DNA of 25,149 bases from Cyanophora paradoxa (taxonomy: Eukaryota; Glaucocystophyceae; Cyanophorales; Cyanophoraceae): positions 1 to 25,149 of the forward strand of contig QPMI01000386.1 of NCBI GenBank assembly GCA_004431415.1, in the 5' to 3' direction. This document shows positions 1 through 8,928 of the stretch, in pieces. Below the pieces are notes generated by a model. The model searched no databases, was not told where the DNA came from, and saw only the letters and a program-made list of their open reading frames with translations. Both the position numbers and the translations under genes were made by a program. Numbering within the stretch: the stretch's first letter is position 1; each line of letters begins with the position of its first letter.

Positions 1-2155
1 GGGGCGGGGGCAAGGCGGGGCCCCGCACCAGAAGGGATGAGCTCGCCCAGCAGCACCTGCGCAGCCGCCGGCGTCAGTGGGCCGGGCGGGGGCGGGGCGG
101 GCGGGGCGCACGACGCCGCGCTCGGTGAGGAGGAGGGCGGGGAGGAAGGCGGCGCAACCGGCGGCGACGGCGGCGAGGGCGAAGGGGAAGGGCGCGCGCA
201 GCGGCACCAGCGCCAGCGGCGCGCTGCTCGCGATCGCCACGACGCTCCACCAGGCGCCCTTCTCGTGCAGCAGCGCCCCCGTGCGGGAGCCCGGCAGGGC
301 GCACACCGAGTAGGCCGAGGCGGCGAGGATGGCCGCCACGGAGGCGGCGACGGCGGCGTGGAGGGCGGGCCCCGGAGGAAGAGGGCCCGCCAGGCGCGGG
401 GCGGGAGGGCGAGGGCGAGGAGGAGGGCGGCGGGCCCCCGCCGGCCCCAGCTGGACGGCGAGGAGGCGGCCGGCGTCGGGCCGCCCCGCCGCGCGTACCG
501 CGCCCACGAGAGGCACGTCGTCTGCCGCCCGTCACGCCGGCGAGGGAGGGCGGGGCGGGGGCGGGGCGGGAGGCAGAGCGCACGAGGAGGAATGCGGCGA
601 AGAAGAGGGCAGCGAGGGGCAGGGTGCGCCCCCGCGCCGACGCCAGGCCCCACTGCGCGGCGCCCGTGAGGGGCGCCCCGGGGGCGGGGGTGGCGGGGCG
701 GGGCGGGGCGGACGGCGCGGAAGGCGGCCTCCTCCTCGGGCTGCTCGAAGCGCATCGCAAGGCTCGTCGACCACCGCCGCCCCGCCCCGCCCCGCACCGA
801 GCCCCCGGCCCCGCCCCGCACCGAGCCTCCCGCCCCGCCGCGGAGCGAGCCCCGGCGCCGCTCCAGACAGAGCTGCCGGCGCCGCCCGAACGGAACCGGT
901 CTCGGGCCCGGGCGGCGAGGCGGCTTTGAAGGAGAAGACCGGGAGAGGGCGTCCGCGGCGGGGCCGGCGTGGGGCCGGGGGCCCCGCGCGGGGCGCCAGG
1001 GGCTCGGGGTCGGTGTCGAGGCGCTCGAGGCGCACCGGCCAGCCGCCGCCCCGCGCCGGCCACGCCTCGGGCACCTCCGCCCCGCCGGCCCCGCGACGCA
1101 CACGCTCCCCTCCGTCCCGGCATCCGCCTCGCAGTCGGCGGCGGCGGCGGTCGCCGGGGGCCCGCGGGCACGCGGCTGGCGGCCTCGGCGCCCGGGCCGG
1201 GAACCGAAATCGGAGAGACGGGCGCCGCAAGACGGACGAGCATCTGCGGGCGGTGAGAGGCGATGGGGGCGGGCGGTGCGGGGGGCGCGGGCGGGCGCGG
1301 GTGCGGACGTCGCGGTGACGGACGGCGGCGGTGACGGTGGTGAGGAGGGCGGAGACGGCGAGCGAGGCGGCCGCCTGCAGCGCCGCCTCCCCCCGCAGCC
1401 CGCTCTCCGCGGGGACCACCGCGAGGTAGAGCGGCACGTAGAGCGCCGAGAGCAGCAGCTGCACCGCCCCCTGCCCGCCCCGCCCCGCCTCGCCCCGGGG
1501 CCGCGCGGGGGGAGCGGGGCGAGGCCGGGGCGGACGAGGAGGAGGAAGTGGGAGCTGCCGGCGGCGCCGAGGGCCCAGAAGATGAGGATGGCGCCCGAGG
1601 GCGGGCTCACCGCCAGCTCCTCCTGCGCGCCCGTGAGCCCCGAGGCGACTGGGCGGGGCGCGGGGCGGGCCTTGAGGTCGGGGAGGGCTGCGTCGGCGGC
1701 GAGGAGGGCGAAGAAGGAGACGTGGAAGAGGACGAAGGTCAGCGAGGCGCCCCCCAGGAACCAGTGCTCCCGCACCCGCGCGCCCCCGAGGAACGACGCC
1801 GCCAGCGCCCCCGAGATCGCCGCTGCGGAGGAGGCCCGCCGTGAGCGCCGGGCAAGGCGGGGTGTGGGGCGCGGGAGGCGGGCGGGAACCGATGGCGAGG
1901 GCGCTGCGGGTGAGGAAGATGTGGTGGCGGAGCTTAAGCGGGTCGAAGTAGTTGCTCAGCGCCGACACCACCATGAGCAGGATCGCTGCGCGGCCCGTCA
2001 CGCCCGGTTTGTGATCAAAAGTCGGAGGGGCCCGGGGCGGCGGGCGCACAGATGGAGGCCGTGATGCGCTGCAGCTTCAGGCGCCGCTGGCTCGCCTCGA
2101 TGACAAACGTGCTGTTGCGCGGCAGCGGCGCCCGCAGGTGCCGCCGCCACGCCAT
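1..2155 (-). CDS. multi-span membrane protein, unknown family (3' end outside window)
   Basis: Spliced minus-strand gene starting at ATG 2155 and leaving the window on the left. Supported exons: 2050-2155, 1890-1985, 1671-1822, 1536-1622, 1309-1470 (201 aa, in frame), then 584-652, 112-521 and 29-56. Hydrophobic segments include ILLMVVSALSNYF, LTFVLFHVSFFALLAA, AILIFWALGAAGSSHFLLL, AVQLLLSALYVPLYLAVV, LAALFFAAFLLTTCLSW and ALHAAVAASVAAILAASAYS, suggesting about nine or ten spans. The N-terminal ~35 residues are basic and polar, without a signal peptide. Intron 1623-1670 has a GC donor. The stretch 714-1243 is low complexity; I could not choose its frame, and the reading frame also breaks near 360-390. 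An in-frame upstream ATG at 2206 exists; 2155 is preferred because the added segment is Arg/Gly-rich. I do not recognise the family; a transporter is only a guess. Confidence 0.6.
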
Positions 2156-2581
2156 TTTGATGGCGCGCCCGCGGCCGGGCGAGTTCGATCGATATCGGGG
2201 CGGCAAGGCGTTTCGCTGCGGCGAGCCGCCGCCGCGCGGCTCACACCGGATGCTCTGCTAGATGCGGCTCACAATCGCTCTTCAAAACGCCTGTGGCAGG
2301 GCTCCGCCGAACTCGGAGCTTGCGCCAAGCTGGCGCCGACTTGCCGCGCGGCTGCCGGGGCGCGGCGGGCGCGCTTCTTTCAACTTGACAGTCTTGACTA
2401 GCTTGTTTGTTCGCGGCGCGATACAAGCAGCTGCATGCAGCTGCAGCCTGCAGCTGCAGCTTGCGCATGCAATTGCTGCGCTGGCTGTACCGGTATGCGG
2501 AGTGCTGGTGGGCGGAGGTGGTGATTGGCTTGACGGTTCACGAGGCGAGACGGGTACAGACTGCCAGTCCCCACCGCGAAA
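2156..2581. promoter_or_regulatory. divergent intergenic region with palindromic CAGCTG cluster
   Basis: Lies between the starts of a minus-strand gene (2155) and a plus-strand gene (2582), so it probably holds both promoters. Its composition is closer to balanced than that of the flanking genes. The perfect 18-bp palindrome GCAGCTGCATGCAGCTGC occupies 2427-2444 and is followed by a 12-bp palindrome CTGCAGCTGCAG at 2448-2459, giving several overlapping CAGCTG/CTGCAG sites. No TATA box or RNA gene was recognised. Confidence 0.45.
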
Positions 2582-4504
2582 ATGAGCGCACCGAACGTGG
2601 CCGTCGTCGTGGTGCCCGATGCGACGATGGAGCGCGATGAGGATTTCCGTGGCAAGATATGTGAGTGTGCGCCTGTCTCGCCGACGAAGGTGCAAAAACC
2701 GTTCTCCTCACGCGGTCCGCGCGCTCATGATCAAGCCGCTCGTGCTGCGCACGCTCACGCAGAACGGATCGAACACATCTTCGTGGCAGATGATCGGAGC
2801 CGAAGGGATGGCGACGGCGCCAACGTCGCTTGGGTCGTCGCCCGAGAAGGGTTCCGGCGCACCGCTCGAGCTCTCCGCTTCCGCTTTCGCGAAGACCTCT
2901 GTTGAGGGAGCGGACGCTCTGCGCGCTGCCCTGCAGGAGCGAGAGCGCGAGTGCGCGCGTCTCTGCGAGCTCCGCCAGCAGCAGCAGGCGTCGGAGCGCT
3001 CACCGGAGCAGCGCGCGGCCGACGAGAAGGCGATCGAGGAGGTGAACAAGAAGATGCAAGGTCTGCTTTGCCCGTTGCATCTTTTGCACGTACGGCAGGG
3101 TTGCATCAATTTGACCTTGCAATTGCAATCACAGGTGCGTGCAGTCGGATTGAAACGGGGCACCCTTCAATGAATCATTAAGTTTCGCGAAGAGCTGCGG
3201 GCGGTGCTGGAGGGGGAAGCGAGCGAGGAGGTCAGCACGCGCGTGACGGCGGAGGTCGCCTCCCAGACGACGTGCGCACGAATCGCCGCCGCCGTGGACA
3301 TCGCAGCCCGCCCCTCAACGTCGCGATCCGGATCCGCGCCGCACGCGCGCAGGCCAGCCCCACCGCAGGCACCGGCTGCCGCAGAGCCGGGGGCGGGGAA
3401 GGCGGAAGGGCAGGAGCGGGATGGTGAGCTGAAGGCGCTGCGGCAGCGCGTGGCGACGCTGGAGCGCGCGCTGGAGCGCGCCGACGCCCTCCGCACCGGT
3501 CGGCCCTCGGCCCGCCCCCCGGCGCGCGGCCCTGGGTCTGACGGGCGGGGACGCCGGCAGCGGACGCGATGGAGGTGCTTGCGCTGCGGGAGAGGCTTCG
3601 CTTCTCGCCGAGCGCCGCCGACCAAGAGCGCATTGTCGCCCAGCTCAACGCCCTGTGCCCCCCGCCGCCGCCCCGCCGCCCCGCCGCCGCCCCCCCGCGT
3701 CCCCTCGCGGCGACGGGCGAGGGGCGGGCAGGCGGCAGCGGGCGGAGGGGACGCGCGGGCGATCGAGTCGCTGGGGCGCGAGGTCTCCAACCTGCGCCGC
3801 GGCGCGCCCTCCCCGGCCCCGCCTGCCAGCCTGTGCGCCGCCTCGGGCGAGGCGGCCCGGGGCGCAGAGCTCGGGGAGGCCGGCCGCTTCCGCACCGCCG
3901 CCCTCGAGCACATCCAGGTCCCCGGCTGCCCCGCCCGCGCCCGCCGCCCCGCCGAGCCTCCGCGCCGCGGCGCAGGGGCTGGAGCGGCAGCTGGCGGCCC
4001 TCGGCCCGCAGGCGCAGACAGCCCGCGTGCGCCCCCGCCGCGCCCCGGCCCCGCGGTCGCGCGCTGTGGCGAGGGTGCCGGCAGATGGCGCAGGAGGTCT
4101 ACCAGCAGTACCAGCGCGCCCTCGCTGCGCTACGGGCCCAGGCCCGCCTCGCCCCGCCGCCCCGCCGCCCCGCCCCGCCCCGGCCGGCCCGGGCCCGCTG
4201 ACTGCTGACCGCTGCGGGGCGCAGGGGGACGAGATCGAGCGCCTCCGCGTGCGCCTCCCGCGCCCCTCCGCCCCGCGCCCCTCCGCCGACCGGCCGGCGG
4301 CGGCGGCGGGCAGGGGGAGAACCGGTCGCTGCAGCAGGTGCGGGGGCGGCGGGGGCGTGCGGGTGCCGGGGCGAGGGGCGGGGCGCAGGAGGTGGACGCA
4401 GCGTACCGGGGCACGCGCGGGCCCGCCGCCGACGAGCTCCAGGGGCACGCCGCCCCCGTCGCTGGCCGCCCCCCCCCCAGGACATCGACGCCTGGGACTT
4501 CTAG
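2582..4504 (+). CDS. coiled-coil protein built from microexons, ending DIDAWDF
   Basis: ATG 2582 opens a first exon to about 2660 (MSAPNVAVVVVPDATMERDE...) with donor GTGAGTG. Later coding blocks are about 2800-3041, 3183-3498, 3561-3654, a block near 3739-3910 whose edges I could not fix, 3976-4026, 4085-4141, 4225-4248, 4314-4337, from 4389 on, and 4481-4504 with stop TAG. The product is mostly heptad-like helix: ALQERERECARLCELRQQQQ, GELKALRQRVATLERALERA, MEVLALRERLRF, GLERQLAALGPQAQ, MAQEVYQQYQRALAALRAQ. Two consecutive 24-nt exons encode GDEIERLR and GENRSLQQ. The intron 4142-4224 has a GC donor and CTGAC near its end. The C-terminus is acidic-aromatic (DIDAWDF). I see no catalytic motif and do not recognise the family; a scaffold or tether is an inference from the coil alone. 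Several junctions are uncertain. Confidence 0.55.
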
Positions 4505-4916
4505 CCCCCCGCCCCGCCCGCCCCACCCTTTGCTTTTGTCCACGTCGACAGGGCCCGACCCGCCGGGCCCCGGCCAGCCCGAATAAGACTGCAGCCGTTC
4601 GATTTCGCAGTTTGTGGACAGCCCTTTTCAATTTCGTTGGACCCCTGGATCTCGTGAACGCATTTCCAGTATACGTAGCTAGGCATTCGAATTCGAATTC
4701 TTCTCATAGCGCGCTCCGTAACTACCGCACTACGCTACTCTGTATCCTGCAGCAGCTGCGTGTTCAAAAGTGTCCGCTGTAAAATTTACTGTCACTGATT
4801 CGCGTCGAAGCAGGCCCTGGCCGCCTGCCTTCCCGCTGGCCGCCCAGCGGGAGGAGCCGAAAGGGAAACATTGAAATGAAAGGAAGAAAGGAGGGGACGG
4901 GATGTAAGGAGCGCCA
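4505..4916. other. convergent intergenic region (3' flanks)
   Basis: Separates the stop codons of a plus-strand gene (4504) and a minus-strand gene (4917). It is less GC-rich than the coding DNA. It holds AATAAG at about 4582 and a short AT-rich direct repeat, ATTCGAATTCGAATTC, near 4686-4701. Part of it may be 3' UTR. No gene was recognised. Confidence 0.5.
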
Positions 4917-6522
4917 TCAGAAGCCGAAGGAGAAGAGCATGTCGAGAGGGTGGCCGCCGAAGGCGAGGCCGCCCCCGTCGCTGCCCCCGTCGTCGCTCCC
5001 GTACTCCTCCTCGTCGTCCTCGTCGTCGCTGTACCCCTCCTCATCATCATCCTCGTCGCCCCAGCCGCCGTTCTCATACCCGTCGCAGTAGCCCCAGCGG
5101 TCGTGCGCCGGCGCGCGCCGGGGCCGCTTGGGGCGCGGCCCGGCGGCGGTGGCGGCGGCAGCGGCGGCGTGCAGGCGGCGGGAGAGGGGCGTGCAGGGCG
5201 GCGGAGCGAGCACGCGCCGCGGGGCCCCGCGGGGGGGGCCGCAGTCGTCGGGGGCCCAGACCCACCCGTCGCCCGCCCCTGCCGCCTCCTCCTCGTCCTC
5301 ATCCTCGCTGTCGCTGCCGAGGGGCCCGTGCCAGACAAAGCCGGCGGGGCCCGGCCCCCAGCCGCCCTCCTCCTCCTCCTCCTCGGCGAGGGCGCGCACG
5401 GCGCTGCCGCGCACGTCCAGCTCCTCGATCACCTCCTCCTCCTCCGCAGCCGCCGCCGCCGCCGGAGCTGCCGCCGCCGCCGCCGCCGGCACGGGCACCG
5501 GCACGGCATTCTCCGCCCGCGACGCCTCCGCCGGACTCGGCGGGGCGGGCACTTCGCCGCCCGCCTCGGCGGCCTCGCCGGCAGCGGGGGCGGCGAGGGA
5601 AGAGGCGGAGAGGGTGCGGCGGTAGTGGGCGACGAGCTCGGAGCGCTCCCGGAGGCCGGGCGGCAGCGCGCGGCTCCCCGTCGCCTCCTCGAGCCGCGTC
5701 AGCAGCTCCCGCGCCGCCAGCCCCGCCGGGTCGGGCGCCCACCCGCCCGCCACCACCAGCTGCCCCGCCCCGCCCCCGCCGCCCCCGCGCCCGCCTCCGG
5801 GCCCGGCACGCACGCCTCGGCCGCACTGCGCTGCTCCTCGCGGCCGGCCTCGCTGCCCTCCGGCTCGACCGGGGCCGGCCTCGCGCAAGGCGCCGCAGCC
5901 GCCTGCGCCGGCGAGGCCGGCGGCGTCTCCAGCGGCGGCGGCGGCGGCGACGCGGAGGCCCCGGCGGGCTCCTCCGCGCCCTCCTCCCGCTGCGGCTCCG
6001 CGGCCACCCGCGAGGCTCCGCCTCGGGCGCCGCCGCCTGCGGGGCGGTCCGGTGACGCGGGGCGGGCGGGGGGCGCGGGGCGGCTGTGCACGGAGGCGCG
6101 GCTCCAGCGCCCTACGGACGCGTCTTCATCTGAGGCCTGGCGCCCTCAGACTCGGCGTCCTGCAGCCGCCAGCGCCTCCGGCTTCTTGCCTCGGGGAGCG
6201 CCGCCCACCTTAAGGGCTCGCGCCTGCACCCCCTCGCTCGCCTTGTGCTTCTTGGCGCGGGGCGCAGCGCGCAGCTCCTCCTTCGACGCCGGCACGAGCT
6301 TCGGCGGCTCTTCATCCTCCCGCACAGGCACCGACGTGCGCGCGCGCTTCTTCGACTTCAGCGGCAGCTGCGGCAGCGTCAGGCTGCGGTACAGGACGCG
6401 ACGGCGCATTCGCGCACGCTCGCTGCGCCAAGAAAGCCGCTGCAGGTCGGGAATTCGTCGGAGTCGATGGGGTCTTCAGGCTCTTCCGCGTGCAGTACCG
6501 GGTTGCGCCCTTGATGCAGCAT
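4917..6522 (-). CDS. acidic/basic low-complexity protein, probably nuclear
   Basis: Five exons close exactly in frame: 6418-6522, 6209-6367, 6120-6159, 5816-6036 and 4917-5759, total 1368 nt, 455 aa. Introns are 49-83 nt; 6368-6417 ends CCTGACGCTGCCGCAG, 6037-6119 starts GTCCGT, and 5760-5815 needs a GC donor (GCGTGC) to keep frame. The protein starts MLHQGRNPVLHAEEPEDPID, then has basic clusters (KSKKRARTS, RAKKHKAS), Ala/Pro/Glu-rich linkers, a predicted helix (AARELLTRLEEATGSRALPP) and a long Glu/Asp C-terminal region with DRWGYCDGYENGGWGDEDDD, ending HPLDMLFSFGF. Another basic cluster, RPKRPRRAP, precedes the acidic tail. Basic clusters plus acid tracts suggest a nuclear or chromatin-associated protein, but no domain was recognised. 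It starts divergently from the gene at 7089. Confidence 0.72.
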
Positions 6523-7088
6523 GCCCAACGCGAGCGCTCCAACGCGCCGGCCAACTGCGCGCGCGCGTATGAGCGTTGGCAGGCGCGCAGGAGCGTTTAG
6601 TCTTCAGGCGCGTTGGGGCATTCCTGCAGCCAGGCTTCCGCTGGCCCATGGCCCCGCATCGCCGCGTATGAAACTCGACGGCACGCACCAGGGGTCATGT
6701 GGAAGCCTTGCGGCGCCCAGAAGTCGAGCATGTTCGCGATCTCTCACTGAAGAAGCTAGCGAGAAGGCCTGCGTCGCCAGCGATCGCGATTAGAGACGAC
6801 GCGGGCGCTGGAAGCACCGGCTCGCAAGCGCGCCGCGGTCAGAGAATAGGAAAAGGCACCTGGATCGATGTAAAATCGGCAGGAAACCGGCGCTTCTTCT
6901 CGTTCAGCAGCGCTTCTGGACGCGCCGCTCGCTGCGTCTACCCCCCTCAATCCGCTGCGTTCGACGTCAGCAAGCTTCATCTGTCGGCCTCTGCGGCGCT
7001 CATCGACGTCGTAATCTGCTGCAAGTCTGCTGCGAGCCAGCTCCATCTGCCAGCTGCGCTGCGCGCTTCCACATCGCTGTCGAGTGGC
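6523..7088. promoter_or_regulatory. divergent intergenic region
   Basis: Lies between the minus-strand start at 6522 and the plus-strand ATG at 7089, so it should carry both promoters. The frame of the plus gene stays open upstream to about 6699 but contains no ATG before 7089, so that extension is not called coding. No TATA box, RNA gene or repeat was recognised. Confidence 0.4.
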
Positions 7089-8399
7089 ATGGCGCGCGCG
7101 GGCGGACGGCAGGCACAGGCGAAGCGCGCAGCATCAGCGCAGTCGACGTCCAGCGGGCTCGGCTCCGGCGCGCTGCTGGCCGTGCTGCTGGCCGTAGCAG
7201 CCGCCTTGCTTCTCGTGCCTCGCGCGCTCAAGCTGCGATCCTCCAGCGACGTCGACGATGGGCCGTATGTGTACGGGAGCGATGAGCCGATCGATTACGA
7301 GCGGGGTCTCAACGAGGAGTTCGCCGCGGCCGTACTGCAGAGCAGTATGGACGAGCTGCTGGCCGCCGCTCCCGACTTGTCCCTGCCAGCGTTGGAGGCG
7401 GAGGCGAGCGCTGCGCAAGTGTGCGCGAACTGGAGCGCGCTCTGAGCCTCGGCGCGTGGCAGGTCGAGGCAGTGATCGAGCGGGAGTGGAAGAACGCGAC
7501 GCGCGCCACGCCGAGGATCGCGCGTGCGATGACGAACAGGCACTTCTTCGACCTGAAGAGCTATGCGATCTTCAAGGCGAGCCGGGGCTCAGCGGCCCGG
7601 CCCGGCCCGGCCCCGAGCGCGAAGCTGACGCGGGGGGCAGGTGGCGGCGGAGCACATCGCGGGGGACGAGGCGCGGCTAGCCTTCACGGAGCGCATCGGG
7701 CGGCGGATCTACCGTCTGGCGGGGAACGCGGTGGACCTCTCGCCCAAGGCGGGGCGCCTGGAGGAGGAGGAGGAGCCGTGGGAGGCCCCGCTGGGGCGCC
7801 TCGTCGGCTACCTCTCCTCCGTCGGCTACCTCGCCGAGGGCGGCATCGACTGGTCCCAGTGGAGCACTGCCCGCTGGCTCGCCCGCGGTCCGCCGGGCCG
7901 CCCCCGCCCCGCGCCCCCGCCCCGCCCCGCCCCGGGTGCCGACGGCGGGGCGGGGCGCGGGCAGGGAAGAGCCAGTTCCGGTACTGGATGAAGGACCCGG
8001 TGATCCTGCCCTCCGCGAAGCGCCTCTACTCCGAGCACGGCTTCGCCCAGGTGCCGCCCCGCCTCGCCGCCCCGGCCTGGAGGGGCGCCGAGCGGGGCGG
8101 GGCGGGCGGGGACGCAGCACTACAGCTCGCGGACGCTGGAGGCGTTCTTCGAGGCGTTCGGGATCACGGCGCGGGAGGAGAGCTCGTTCGACCCGCGCGG
8201 CTACCCCCCGGAGCTCGTCGTCGAGCTCTGGAACGTCGAGCGGCCCGTCGGGCGCGGGCCCAGCGCCACCGAGCGCTACCTCGAGACCCTCAGCGAGACC
8301 CTCAGGGCCGGCATCGAGGCCGCCGCCGCCGCCGCCGAGGGCGCCACCCCCTCGCCCCCGCCCCTCCCCCTCGGCGCCCCGCCCCCCGCGCCCGCTTGA
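7089..8399 (+). CDS. single-pass membrane protein, unknown family
   Basis: ATG 7089 starts MARAGGRQAQAKRAA, a basic N-terminus followed by one strong span (ALLAVLLAVAAALLLVP), which fits a type II or tail-in anchor. Exons: 7089-7576, 7641-7887, 7965-8050, 8118-8399. Introns: 7577-7640 (GC donor, AAG|GCGAGC, with CTGAC before the AG), 7888-7964 and 8051-8117 (a near-perfect hairpin). Downstream segments include EREWKNATRATPRIARAMTN, HFFDLKSYAIF, GYLSSVGYLAEGGIDWSQWS, FRYWMKDPVILPSAKRLYSE and YSSRTLEAFFEAFGITARE; the C-terminus is Ala/Pro-rich. The frame breaks near 7419-7423 at a GTGT dinucleotide. Removing two bases there gives 366 aa; a 29-nt intron at 7391-7419 would give 357 aa. I do not recognise the family. 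The well-ordered C-terminal half looks like a globular domain on one membrane face. Confidence 0.62.
8051..8117 (+). other. intron that is an almost perfect hairpin
   Basis: This intron of the 7089-8399 gene has a 5' arm at 8054-8073 (CCGCCCCGCCTCGCCGCCCC) and a 3' arm at 8082-8100 (GGGGCGCCGAGCGGGGCGG). The second arm is the reverse complement of the first except for one mismatch and one gap, and the loop is 8 nt. The ends are GTGCCG and GACGCAG. Frame continuity supports splicing (FAQ|HYSS). Confidence 0.8.
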
Positions 8400-8928
8400 T
8401 CCACAAGCTTGGTACGGTACTGGTTCAGTTTATTCTGCAATCCGCAATTCAGATATCTACTCTACACTACCAGACTTGGCCATGTTTAAGATGTCGATGA
8501 CATCGTAGTCGCAAAGACTACATTGCAGAAATGATAAGAGCGATAACATGTACAGGCGAGCAGATTGAAACGATTTTGATGTACTACGGTAGCATATGAA
8601 ACGTGGATACGACTTGAAAGGGACTGTACATGCACTGGACAGCACTTGAAAAGCACTGGATAGACAGTGATCAACTGCCACAAAGAATAAAAGCACTGCT
8701 GATCTGCATGATAAGATGTGGATTATCGACTGTGCAGCACGACTGCAAAAGAGCTGGAACTAAATACACTATCTTCAAGAAAGAAACCGGAGGGAAGAGA
8801 GATACGCGAAGCGGAGATGCTAAGGAGGGAGGAGGAAACTGCAATCTAGATCGTCAGGACTGCAGCACGAGATTCCGAAGGGAGCACGAAGCCGAGGAGG
8901 CTCCACGGGCGGGTCGGGGCCGCAGGCG
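8400..8928. other. convergent intergenic region, AT-richer
   Basis: Lies between the stop codons of the plus gene (8399) and the minus gene (8929). It is much less GC-rich than either neighbour. An AATAAA motif occurs on the plus strand near 8685-8690, about 290 nt past the plus-gene stop. The short word GCACT recurs at about 8630-8665 (GCACTGGACAGCACTTG, AAGCACTGG). No ORF here is credible as a gene. Confidence 0.5.

Noticed and set aside
74-1243. Very long Arg/Pro/Gly/Ala-rich open frames on both strands, here and across other GC-rich parts
   Set aside because: At this GC content stop codons are rare in all frames; these frames are shadows of exons and introns and lack domain-like sequence.
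6699-7088. N-terminal extension of the membrane protein gene
   Set aside because: The frame is open but has no ATG before 7089, and the sequence looks non-coding; the ATG at 7089 directly precedes a classic membrane anchor.
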